Source of the DNA: Yinghuangia soli
GTDB lineage: Bacteria > Actinomycetota > Actinomycetes > Streptomycetales > Streptomycetaceae
NCBI RefSeq assembly: GCF_021502675.1
Contig: NZ_JAKFHA010000004.1
Span: 432,737-475,004 of the forward strand
Direction: 5' to 3'
DNA: 42,268 nt
Part shown: piece after piece, positions 22,632 to 29,857 of the stretch
Layout: every line of letters starts with the position of its first letter
Position numbering within the stretch: the stretch's first letter is position 1
The notes under the pieces: model-generated
The model's database searches: none
The model's input: the letters and a program-made list of their open reading frames with translations, nothing else
Told to the model about the DNA's origin: nothing
Program-made: the position numbers and the translations under genes

Positions 22632-23246
22632 ATGACTGTCACGCGTCGGGCCCAACATGTCGCCGACACCCGCGACGCTCTTGTCAAAGCGGCCCGCGAG
22701 CTGTTCGCGGAACGCGGGTACGCCGCGACCGGCACCGAGGAGATCGTGGCCCGGGCCCGGGTCACGCGCGGCGCGCTGTACCACCACTTCCGCGACAAGA
22801 AGGCCCTCTTCCAGGCGGTCATGAACGACGTCGCCGCCGAGGCCGCCGAGGCCCTGGTGACGCATGAGCTCCGGTATGCCCAGGATCAGCCCGGCGAACC
22901 CTGGGACCAGCTGCGGCACGGTTTCCAGTCCTTCCTGGACGTGTGCACCACCGGCGACTTCCAGCGCGTCGTGCTGATCGACGGGCCCGCGGTGCTCGGC
23001 CCGGGGGCCTGGGACCAACTGGTCGACGAGCACGGCCACGGGCTGCTCGCGGAGTGGCTGCGCAAGGCGATGGCGAACGGCGAGATCGACGAACTGCCGG
23101 TGGCCCCGCTGGCCCGGCTGCTGGCCGCGCTGATCTCCGAGGCCAGCATGTTCACCGCCCGCGCCGAGGACCCGGACGCGGCGCGCCGCGAGGCCGGGCA
23201 GGTGGTGGACCGGGTGCTGCAGGGGCTGCGGCGTACCGAGGCATGA
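22632..23246 (+). CDS. TetR/AcrR-family transcriptional regulator
   Basis: 204 residues. RDALVKAARELFAERGYAATGTEEIVARARVTRGALYHHFRDKKALFQAV (14-63) is a textbook TetR DNA-binding domain; the remaining 130 residues are the helical ligand domain (LIDGPAVLGPGAWDQL is typical of a common actinobacterial subgroup). GGGAG lies seven bases before the ATG. It is divergent from hpnH with a perfect dyad in between and precedes the EamA gene by 99 bases, so its target may be hpnH, the transporter, or itself. Confidence 0.95.
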   Translation: MTVTRRAQHVADTRDALVKAARELFAERGYAATGTEEIVARARVTRGALYHHFRDKKALFQAVMNDVAAEAAEALVTHELRYAQDQPGEPWDQLRHGFQSFLDVCTTGDFQRVVLIDGPAVLGPGAWDQLVDEHGHGLLAEWLRKAMANGEIDELPVAPLARLLAALISEASMFTARAEDPDAARREAGQVVDRVLQGLRRTEA

Positions 23247-23300
23247 CCTGCGGTTGATCCGGTTTTGGTGGCTTTTACCGCCCGCGTCATACGTTTGATG

Positions 23301-23320
23301 GGGGTGGTGCAGACCACTCC
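23301..23320. promoter_or_regulatory. Dyad ahead of the EamA gene
   Basis: GGGGTGGT and ACCACTCC pair across GCAG with one wobble pair. It lies 26-45 bases before the EamA start, close to the -35 position if TACCGT (23333-23338) is the -10 of a nearly leaderless transcript. Operator or small hairpin. Confidence 0.35.
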
Positions 23321-23345
23321 CCGGCCATTCCGTACCGTCGAAGGC

Positions 23346-24362
23346 ATGAACCCCCGCGCCCTGCTCGACCCCCGCACCAACGGCCAGGCAGTCCTCCTCG
23401 TGCTGGCCGGCGCGTGCTCGATCCAGTTCGGCGCGGCGTTCGCGGCCAAGCTCTTCCCGCGGGTCGGTCCGGAGGGCGCGGTCACGCTGCGCCTGGTGAT
23501 CGCCGCGCTGATCATGCTCGCGATCGTGCGGCCCAAGATCCGCGGCCGGTCGCGTGCCGACCTGGCCACCGTCGGCGCCCTCGGCTTCGCGCTGGCCGGC
23601 ATGAACCTGTGCTTCTACGAGGCGATCGCCCGCCTGCCGCTCGGCCCCGCGGTCACCCTCGAATTCCTCGGCCCGCTCGGCCTCGCGGTGGTGCTGTCCC
23701 GCAAGCTGCGCGACATGTTCTGGGTGGTGCTCGCCGCGGTCGGCGTGCTGATGCTCGGCGAGGGCGGCTTCTCCGGGCTGGACGGCGTCGGCGTGGTCTA
23801 CGTCTTCGCGGCCGCGGGTTTCTGGGCGGCGTACATCATGGTCGCCACCCGCACCGCGCGGACGTTCAAGGGGGTCGACGGCCTCGCCCTGGCGATGGCG
23901 GTAGCCGCGGTGCTGGTTCTGCCGTTCGGCATCGCGGGCGCCGGGACCGCGCTGGTCGAGCCGGGCGCGCTCGGCTTCGGCGTGGTCGTCGCGCTGATGT
24001 CCTCGGTGCTGCCGTACTCGTGCGAGATGCTCGCGATGAAGCGCCTGTCCGCGGCCACCTTCGGGCTGCTGGCCAGCCTCGAACCCGCGGTGGCGGCGGT
24101 GGCCGGACTCGTGGTCCTCGACCAGACGCTCGGCCTGGTGCCGGTGGCCGGCATCCTCCTGGTCGTGGCGGCCAGCGCGGGCGTGACGCTGACGCAGACG
24201 CAGGAATCCGATCCGCCGGTCTCGGAGGCCGTGTCGGATGCCGGGGCGGTCACGCACGAGCCGCAGAAGGTCCACGAGCCGCAGAAGGTCCACGAGCCGC
24301 GCGAGGTCCGCGAGGTCCGCGAGGTCCGCGAGCAGGATTCCGCGTCGCGCGAGCGGCGCTGA
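23346..24362 (+). CDS. EamA/RhtA-type exporter with repeat-rich tail
   Basis: 338 residues. About ten membrane helices in two EamA repeats (residues 10-140 and 150-285); EFLGPLGLAVVLSRKLRDM and SSVLPYSCEMLAMKRLSAATFGLLASLEPAVAAVAGLVVLDQ match the RhtA-like amino-acid exporter group (DMT superfamily). Export of threonine/homoserine or related metabolites is plausible but unproven. The start at 23346 has a -10-like TACCGT just upstream and no good SD. The last 45 residues are cytoplasmic, charged and built from tandem repeats: HEPQKV twice plus a variant, then REV three times. Confidence 0.93.
   Translation: MNPRALLDPRTNGQAVLLVLAGACSIQFGAAFAAKLFPRVGPEGAVTLRLVIAALIMLAIVRPKIRGRSRADLATVGALGFALAGMNLCFYEAIARLPLGPAVTLEFLGPLGLAVVLSRKLRDMFWVVLAAVGVLMLGEGGFSGLDGVGVVYVFAAAGFWAAYIMVATRTARTFKGVDGLALAMAVAAVLVLPFGIAGAGTALVEPGALGFGVVVALMSSVLPYSCEMLAMKRLSAATFGLLASLEPAVAAVAGLVVLDQTLGLVPVAGILLVVAASAGVTLTQTQESDPPVSEAVSDAGAVTHEPQKVHEPQKVHEPREVREVREVREQDSASRERR
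24255..24332. repeat. Coding tandem repeats, 18-bp and 9-bp units
   Basis: An 18-base unit CACGAGCCGCAGAAGGTC is repeated exactly at 24255-24272 and 24273-24290 and begins a third time at 24291; then CGCGAGGTC repeats from 24300 for 3.7 copies. All units are multiples of three, so length change would only add or remove residues in the exporter tail. Confidence 0.85.
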
Positions 24363-24457
24363 CGCGCCCGTCCGGGAATCATCGCGCGGGGCTGCGGAGT
24401 TGCCCCTGCGTACCGCAGACAGCGAGCGACGCACGGAATCGGGAAGGCGGAGTGCAT

Positions 24458-25372
24458 ATGACCGAGACGGAGCAAGGCGGGGCCGGCAGCGGGAACGGCG
24501 GCGGCGCGTACGCGGGGCGCATCGCGCTCTGGGAGCGGTTCGACCGGTTCGGCGCGGAGCCGGACGTCGCAGGCGCGGGCGCCGAGGCCGAGGAACTGGG
24601 CTACGCCGCGGTCTGGATAGGCGGCGCGTTCCCGGGCTACTTGTTCGAGAACGCCCGCGCGATGCTGGACGCCACGACCCGGCTGACGGTCGCGTCCGGC
24701 ATCCTCAACATCCGCATGTTCCCGATCGCCGACACGCTCGCCGAGGTGGCCGCCCTCGACAAGGCGCACCCGGACCGCTTCCTGCTCGGACTCGGCGTGA
24801 GCCACGAGGAGTTCATGCGCCGCGACGGCGAGGAGTACAAGCCGCCGCTGGCCGCGATGCGGGAGTACCTGGACGGTCTGGACGCCGCGGGCATCGGCGA
24901 GGACCGCCGCGTGCTGGCCGCGCTGGGGCCGCGCATGCTGGCGCTCGCGGGGGAGCGGAGCGCCGGGGCGCACCCGTACTTCACCACGCCCGCGCACACC
25001 GCGGAATCGCGCGCGGCGCTGGGCGAGGCGCCGTTCCTGGTGCCCGAGCAGAAGGTCCTCCTGGAGACCGACCCGGCGAAGGCACGCGGCCTGGCCCGCG
25101 AGGGCATGCAGCTCTACCTGGGCCTGGCCAACTACGCGAACAGCCTCAAGCGGCTCGGCTTCACCGACGAGGACCTCGCGGACGGCGGCAGCGACCGGCT
25201 GGTCGACGCGATCGTGGCGTGGGGCGACGAGGAGACCGTCGCGGCGCGCGTGCACGAGCACCTGGCCGCGGGTGCGGACCAGGTGGCCGTGCAGGTGCTG
25301 CACGCCGATCCGGGGGCGACCGGCCTGCCGCGCGCGGAGTGGCGGCGCCTGGCCCCGGCGCTGCTGGGGTAG
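24458..25372 (+). CDS. LLM-class F420-dependent oxidoreductase
   Basis: 304 residues, a luciferase-like TIM barrel close to the TIGR03620-type group. RIALWERFDRFGAEPDVAGAGAEAEELGYAAVWIGGAFPG opens the barrel; LTVASGILNIRMFPIADTLAEVAALDKAHPDRFLLGLGVSHEEF is the central coenzyme-binding region, and LGPRMLALAGERSAGAHPYFTTPAHT is typical of actinobacterial F420 members. It is likely to carry out a hydride transfer with reduced or oxidised F420; the substrate is unknown. A Gly-rich stretch near residues 7-16 precedes the fold. GGCGGAG lies upstream of the ATG. It is monocistronic, with a terminator and repeats after it. Confidence 0.92.
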   Translation: MTETEQGGAGSGNGGGAYAGRIALWERFDRFGAEPDVAGAGAEAEELGYAAVWIGGAFPGYLFENARAMLDATTRLTVASGILNIRMFPIADTLAEVAALDKAHPDRFLLGLGVSHEEFMRRDGEEYKPPLAAMREYLDGLDAAGIGEDRRVLAALGPRMLALAGERSAGAHPYFTTPAHTAESRAALGEAPFLVPEQKVLLETDPAKARGLAREGMQLYLGLANYANSLKRLGFTDEDLADGGSDRLVDAIVAWGDEETVAARVHEHLAAGADQVAVQVLHADPGATGLPRAEWRRLAPALLG

Positions 25373-25389
25373 CCGGGAGCCTGCTGCGC

Positions 25390-25491
25390 GCTGTCCAAGC
25401 CCGCTGCCCAAGCCCGCTGCCCAAGCCCGCACCCCAAGCCCGCAGCCCAAGCCCGGAGCCCACGCCGCAGCCCACGCCCGCAGCCCATGCC
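25390..25491. repeat. 13-bp minisatellite, about eight copies
   Basis: The unit is GCTGCCCAAGCCC. Units 2 and 3 are identical, units 1, 4 and 5 differ by one or two bases, and units 6-8 are more diverged (GCAGCCCACGCCC and 12-base forms). It starts 18 bases after the LLM stop. Thirteen is not a multiple of three, so it is not coding-maintained. Confidence 0.85.
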
Positions 25492-25533
25492 GCATATCCG
25501 CGGCCCCTGGACCGCGCTGTGTGCGCCTGTACC

Positions 25534-25568
25534 GGCCCGAGCCGTACCTCCCCTGGACGGCTCGGGCC
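25534..25568. terminator. Terminator hairpin after minisatellite
   Basis: GGCCCGAGCCGT (25534-25545) pairs perfectly with 25557-25568 around an 11-base loop. It is the likely terminator of the LLM transcript, placed beyond the 13-bp repeats. Confidence 0.75.
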
Positions 25569-25720
25569 CTCGGCAGGTGGTGGCAGCTGGTGGCAGTTTG
25601 GTGCGTTCGGGGGGTTCGGCGGCGGCGAACGGGTGGCACGGCAGGTGAAACGGTTCCGGGTGTGCTTCGGCGGGGTGTCTTCGGCGACACCGATCCGACG
25701 ACACGACTGGGACGCGGCAC

Positions 25721-27154
25721 ATGCCTATCGACACCCCGGGATCCTTCTGGCGCCGCCGCGTCCCGGCGGCCGCGCTCACCGCCGTGGTCGCGGTCCCGTT
25801 CGCGGCCGCGGCGGCCGGGGCCGCGGTCTACGCGGACTGGACCGTGCCCGCACCGGACGGCACCATGACGCTGCCCGCGGCCGGACTGCCGCCCGCGACC
25901 GTGACCTCGGACAGCAGCGCGCCTTTGGTGGCCAGTGGATCGTCCGCGTACCTGAACGCGAGCACACCGTTCGGGAGCGTGTTCGGCAGCTCGCGCGGGC
26001 GCCCGTACCTGGCGTTGAAGACCGCGACGGGCAACGCGCCGTCCACCACGACGATCACCTTTGCCACCGCGCCCGCGGCGGGTACGTGGGGCTTCGCACT
26101 CGGCGACATCGACGCCGACCATGTGTACATCTCGGCGACCGGGCCGGACGGGGTCGCGCTGACCAACGCCGAGCTCGGGTTCCAGGGCACCTTCAACTAC
26201 TGCCAGGGGTCGCCGAAGCCGTCGTCCTGCGGCAGCACCGGGCCGTTCGACGACGTGCCGACCTGGGACGAGGCGAATGCCGACCTGATCGGTAACGTCA
26301 TCGACACCTCGGGTGCCTCGGGCTGGCTGCGGCCCACCAAACCGGTCAAGAGCCTGACCTTGAAGTTCGTCGTGCAGAGCGGCATCCCGCTCTATCAGCT
26401 GTGGGTGGCCGCGCTCACCCAGAGCGTGGGCGGCACGGTCACCGGGGACTCGCCCTGCGGACTGCCGAACCAGACCGTCCTGCGGCTGCTGAAGCCCGAC
26501 GGCACGCCGGTCGTCGGACCGGACGGCGCGCCCATGACCACGACCGCCGCCGCGGACGGCTCTTACGCATTCGACCCGCTGGCCCGCGGGAACTACCGGG
26601 TCGCGGTCGACGTCCCGCGCGGGTACACCGCGACCGACACCGCCAAGCCGGCCGACGCCACGGCCGGCGACGCCCTGGCCACCGACTTCAGGCTGGGCTG
26701 CCGGCCCACGGTGATCAGCGGCCGGCCGACGCCGCCGCAGCCGGAGCCGGGGCGGCCGATCCTGATCACCCTGCCGCCCGAGATCGTGCCGGAGCGGCCG
26801 GTCGTGATCGTGCAGCGCCCCGAGCACGGCACCGTGGTCCAGCGTCCCGGCGGGCTCGAGTACGTGCCCGAACCCGGCTACACCGGCAAGGACACCTTCA
26901 CCTACACCGGCCGCGACGCCGAGGGCAAGACCGTGATGGAGACGGTGACGCTCTCGGTCGCGGCCGCCCCGAAGCCCAAGCCCACCCCGACCGCGAAGCC
27001 GGCCCCGCCCAAGCCGCAGCCGCGGCCCGCACCGCCCGTCCTCGCCGACACCGGCTCCCGGTACGCGGCCGAACTGGCCATGGCGGGCCTCGGATCGGTC
27101 CTGGTCGGCGGCGCGCTGGTGGTCTTCGCGGCGAAGCGCCGGTCCGAGGACTGA
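25721..27154 (+). CDS. Cell-wall-anchored surface protein with LAxTG sorting signal
   Basis: 477 residues. Signal peptide about 1-38 (RRR then a hydrophobic Ala/Val run, cleavage near VYA-DWT). Residues 40-230 form a beta-rich domain with one Cys pair (YCQGSPKPSSC). GGTVTGDSPCGLPNQTVLRLLKPDG to ATDFRLG (about 234-325) resembles an SdrD-B/SpaA-type prealbumin-like repeat. GTVVQRPGGLEYVPEPGYTGKDTFTYTGRD (about 368-400) is a bacterial Ig/cadherin-like domain. A Pro/Lys linker leads to LADTG (441-445), a membrane helix and the KRR tail, the arrangement for sortase; LAxTG is the class E motif in streptomycetes. Covalent display on peptidoglycan is expected; the binding partner is unknown. Confidence 0.9.
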   Translation: MPIDTPGSFWRRRVPAAALTAVVAVPFAAAAAGAAVYADWTVPAPDGTMTLPAAGLPPATVTSDSSAPLVASGSSAYLNASTPFGSVFGSSRGRPYLALKTATGNAPSTTTITFATAPAAGTWGFALGDIDADHVYISATGPDGVALTNAELGFQGTFNYCQGSPKPSSCGSTGPFDDVPTWDEANADLIGNVIDTSGASGWLRPTKPVKSLTLKFVVQSGIPLYQLWVAALTQSVGGTVTGDSPCGLPNQTVLRLLKPDGTPVVGPDGAPMTTTAAADGSYAFDPLARGNYRVAVDVPRGYTATDTAKPADATAGDALATDFRLGCRPTVISGRPTPPQPEPGRPILITLPPEIVPERPVVIVQRPEHGTVVQRPGGLEYVPEPGYTGKDTFTYTGRDAEGKTVMETVTLSVAAAPKPKPTPTAKPAPPKPQPRPAPPVLADTGSRYAAELAMAGLGSVLVGGALVVFAAKRRSED

Positions 27155-27159
27155 GCGCC

Positions 27160-27204
27160 GGTCCCGCACCCGTCCGGCGGATGCCGCCGGGCGGGTGCCG
27201 GACC
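27160..27204. terminator. Terminator hairpin after the surface-protein gene
   Basis: 21-base arms (27160-27180 and 27184-27204) with two mismatches flank ATG as a three-base loop. It begins six bases after the stop codon and ends just before the purB -10. Confidence 0.8.
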
Positions 27205-27212
27205 CGGGCCAT

Positions 27213-27218
27213 TAAGCT
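27213..27218 (+). promoter_or_regulatory. Putative purB -10 element (leaderless start)
   Basis: TAAGCT lies nine bases before the GTG at 27227, and no SD is present between, so the transcript probably begins at or within a base or two of the start codon. No matching -35 is obvious. Confidence 0.45.
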
Positions 27219-27226
27219 TGCCGAAC

Positions 27227-28672
27227 GTGACGCCCCAGCCTGCGAGCAAGCCCCGCATCCCGAACGTCCTCGCCAACCGCTACGCCTCCGCCGAGCTGGC
27301 CACCCTGTGGTCGCCCGAGCACAAGGTCGTACTCGAGCGCCGCCTGTGGCTCGCCGTCCTGCGGGCGCAGGCCGACCTCGGTATCGAGGTGCCGGCCGCG
27401 GCGCTCGCCGACTACGAGGCCGTCGTCGAGGATGTCGACCTGGCGTCCATCGCCGAGCGCGAGCGGGTCACCCGCCACGACGTGAAGGCCCGCATCGAGG
27501 AATTCAACGCGCTGGCCGGGCACGAGCACGTGCACAAGGGCATGACCTCGCGCGACCTCACCGAGAACGTCGAGCAGCTGCAGATCCGGCAGTCCCTCGA
27601 ACTGGTCCGCGACCGCGTCGTCGCGGTCCTGGCCCGCCTCGCCGAGCTGGCCGCGGACAACGCCGAGCTGGTCATGGCCGGCCGCTCGCACAACGTCGCC
27701 GCGCAGGCCACCACCCTCGGCAAGCGCTTCGCCAGCATCGCCGACGAGGTCCTGGTCGGCTACGCCCGCCTCGAAGACCTCCTCGGCCGCTACCCGCTGC
27801 GCGGCATCAAGGGCCCGGTCGGCACCGCGCAGGACATGCTCGACCTGCTCGGCGGCGACCAGGCCAAGCTCGCCGAGCTGGAAGGCCGCGTCGCCGCGCA
27901 CCTCGGCTTCGACGCCACGCTGGTCAGCGTCGGCCAGGTCTACCCGCGCTCGCTCGACTTCGACGTCGTCTCCACCCTGGTCCAGCTGGCCGGCGGCCCG
28001 TCCTCGCTGGCCAAGACCATCCGCCTGATGGCCGGCCACGAGCTGGTCACCGAGGGCTTCCAGCCCGGCCAGGTCGGCTCGTCCGCGATGCCGCACAAGA
28101 TGAACACCCGCTCGTGCGAGCGCGTCAACGGCTTCATGGTCATCCTGCGCGGCTACATGTCGATGACCGCCGAGCTGTCCGGCGACCAGTGGAACGAAGG
28201 CGACGTCTCCTGCTCGGTGGTCCGCCGGATCGCCCTGCCGGACGCGTTCTTCGCCTTCGACGGCCTCATCGAGACCTTCCTGACGGTCCTCGCCGAGTTC
28301 GGTGCGTTCCCCGCGGTCATCTCCCGCGAACTGGACCGCTACCTGCCCTTCCTGGCCACCACCAAGGTCCTCATGGGCGCGGTCCGCGCGGGCGTCGGCC
28401 GCGAGACCGCGCACGAGGTCATCAAGGAGCACGCGGTCGGCTCCGCCCTCGCGATGCGCGAGCAGGGCGCCGAGCGCAACCAGCTCCTCGACCGCCTCGC
28501 CGAGGACGACCGCCTCCCGCTCGACCGCCCGGCCCTGGACGCGCTCCTCGCCGACCGCCTGTCCTTCACCGGCGCCGCGGCCTCCCAGGTCGCCGAGGTC
28601 GTCCGCCGCGTCGAGGACGTCGCGTCCCGCCACCCCGAGGCCGCCAAGTACCGCCCCGGCGCGATCCTCTGA
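27227..28672 (+). CDS. purB: Adenylosuccinate lyase
   Basis: 481 residues, full length. It is a fumarase/aspartase-superfamily lyase that splits SAICAR and adenylosuccinate in purine synthesis. HVHKGMTSRDLTEN supplies catalytic and substrate-binding residues, MAGRSHN the second His, and GSSAMPHKMNTRSCERVNG (about 283-301) is the mobile signature loop with the catalytic Ser, in the actinobacterial form (MNT instead of RNP). GTG at 27227 is chosen because a -10-like TAAGCT sits just ahead and the family starts near here; a TTG three codons upstream is less likely. It is monocistronic with its own terminator. Confidence 0.97.
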   Translation: MTPQPASKPRIPNVLANRYASAELATLWSPEHKVVLERRLWLAVLRAQADLGIEVPAAALADYEAVVEDVDLASIAERERVTRHDVKARIEEFNALAGHEHVHKGMTSRDLTENVEQLQIRQSLELVRDRVVAVLARLAELAADNAELVMAGRSHNVAAQATTLGKRFASIADEVLVGYARLEDLLGRYPLRGIKGPVGTAQDMLDLLGGDQAKLAELEGRVAAHLGFDATLVSVGQVYPRSLDFDVVSTLVQLAGGPSSLAKTIRLMAGHELVTEGFQPGQVGSSAMPHKMNTRSCERVNGFMVILRGYMSMTAELSGDQWNEGDVSCSVVRRIALPDAFFAFDGLIETFLTVLAEFGAFPAVISRELDRYLPFLATTKVLMGAVRAGVGRETAHEVIKEHAVGSALAMREQGAERNQLLDRLAEDDRLPLDRPALDALLADRLSFTGAAASQVAEVVRRVEDVASRHPEAAKYRPGAIL

Positions 28673-28689
28673 CGCAGCACCACCACACG

Positions 28690-28723
28690 AAGGCCGGGCC
28701 GGACACCCTCCGCCCGGCCTTTG
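28690..28723 (+). terminator. purB terminator
   Basis: AAGGCCGGGC (28690-28699) pairs with GCCCGGCCTT (28712-28721), followed by further T. A classical intrinsic terminator 18 bases beyond the stop codon. Confidence 0.88.
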
Positions 28724-28869
28724 CCGTACTCGGCCTCCGGCCCGTCCGCAGGACGCGCGTCGCGGGACGGGGAAAGACTGCTGCAGCGACGTCCGACCCG
28801 TCGACCATGCCTGTCAGCCGGCATCGCTAGGATCGCGGCCCTGCGTCCGGCTCTCCGAGATGAGGTCCC

Positions 28870-29328
28870 GTGCGGCACAAGCTCGTTGGTGCGTGGTTCG
28901 GCCCGGCGGCAGTCGCCGCGGCGGGGGTGCTCGCGTTGAGCGGCTGCACATCTTCGTCCGAGGATTCCGGACGTCCGGCGCCTACCCCGACGCTCACCGC
29001 GAACAGCCCGGATACCCCAGCGAGTTCCCCCAGCACCTCGGTTTCCCCGGCACCCGGCAGCACGTCCGCTGCCCCTGAGTCCGCGTCCCTGGCCGCGGTG
29101 CCGTCGACGACCCGGCCCGTACCGAAAGCGACAACCGCCAAGCCCGCACCGAAGACCGCCAAGCCGGCCTCGGTGAAACCGCGCCCGGGCTCGTGCGACC
29201 GGCCGGTCACCCCCGAACAGGCAGCCATGTGCCCGGCCCCGCGGCCGACCGGAGTCGGCGACGGTCCCCAGCAGACCGGCGACGGCGCCGGCCCCCGCCC
29301 ACGCACCGACGGCCCACAGGGCGGGTGA
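28870..29328 (+). CDS. Small low-complexity lipoprotein
   Basis: 152 residues from GTG at 28870, with GAGG five bases ahead. Residues 1-26 are a lipoprotein signal: basic start, hydrophobic stretch WFGPAAVAAAGVLA and lipobox LSGC with Cys26. The mature part is disordered: Ser/Thr/Pro-rich (PASSPSTSVSPAPGS), then Lys/Ala/Pro repeats (KATTAKPAPKTAKPASVKP), then a short segment with two Cys (SCDRPVTPEQAAMC) and a Gly/Pro tail. No known domain is recognised. It probably sits on the outer face of the membrane as a spacer or wall-spanning tether. Confidence 0.75.
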   Translation: MRHKLVGAWFGPAAVAAAGVLALSGCTSSSEDSGRPAPTPTLTANSPDTPASSPSTSVSPAPGSTSAAPESASLAAVPSTTRPVPKATTAKPAPKTAKPASVKPRPGSCDRPVTPEQAAMCPAPRPTGVGDGPQQTGDGAGPRPRTDGPQGG

Positions 29329-29352
29329 CCCCGCCCCGGATCGGCACGCGGC

Positions 29353-29715
29353 TCAGGCGTCCGGCGGGACTTCTGCGTCGTAGGCCTTGATCACGCGTTT
29401 GGGGGCGGTCAGGCGCCAGGCCTCCTCGACCAGTTCGGCCAGTTCCTCGTGGTCCACCTTCGCGAGCACCACGTCGATCCAGCCGAAGCGGCCGAAGAAC
29501 GGCTGCGGCGAGAAGATGTCGGGATCCTCCTCGACCAACGCGGCCTGCGTCTCGCGCGTGGCCTTGAGGCACACGGTGGGAGCGTCGTAGCCCATCATCC
29601 CGAACATCTTCTTGCGCACTCGGAACGTGGGCTGGTCGCCCCACGCCTCGATCACCACCTCCTCGGCCTCGGGCAATGCGAGGAACATGGCGCGTACGTC
29701 TTGCTCGGTGGGCAT
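29353..29715 (-). CDS. MmcQ/YjbR family protein
   Basis: 120 residues, a typical length. ALPEAEEVVIEAWGDQPTFRVRKKMFGMMG, VCLKATRETQAALVEEDPDIFSPQPFFGRFGWIDVVLAKVD and ELVEEAWRLTAPKRVIKAYDA follow the CyaY-like fold of YjbR/MmcQ proteins. The family binds DNA in a few reported cases, but its role is unclear. AGGA lies about eight bases before the ATG. It converges on the lipoprotein gene and is divergent from phoD. Confidence 0.93.
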   Translation of the reverse strand: MPTEQDVRAMFLALPEAEEVVIEAWGDQPTFRVRKKMFGMMGYDAPTVCLKATRETQAALVEEDPDIFSPQPFFGRFGWIDVVLAKVDHEELAELVEEAWRLTAPKRVIKAYDAEVPPDA

Positions 29716-29857
29716 GTGATCATTCCTACCCCATCGACCCGACACGGCGTGGACCGGACGGGGGCCGCGTCGGTGTGCGGCGTCGCGGATAGACCGAAAT
29801 GGAATACCAGGAGGAAGGCGTTCCGGTCGGTTGCGGGCGCTGTTAACTTCGCGCGCC

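Larger units (their letters stand above)
25373..25720. other. Gene-free gap with minisatellite and hairpin
   Basis: 348 bases between the LLM gene and the LAxTG surface-protein gene. No coding frame is convincing. It contains the 13-bp minisatellite (25390-25491), a terminator hairpin (25534-25568) and a short GGTGGCAG duplication near 25577-25600. The promoter of the surface-protein gene must lie in the last 120 bases, but no clear -35/-10 pair is visible. Confidence 0.7.

Noticed and set aside
25390-25491. CRISPR array
   Set aside because: Units are contiguous 13-mers without spacers, and there are no cas genes.
23798-27169. A 1123-codon minus-strand frame
   Set aside because: Opposite the exporter, LLM oxidoreductase and surface-protein genes; composition is low complexity and no motif is visible.
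29820-29845. PHO box upstream of phoD
   Set aside because: Three GTT triplets are spaced 10 and 12 bases apart and the rest does not fit the 11-base direct-repeat consensus well enough to annotate.
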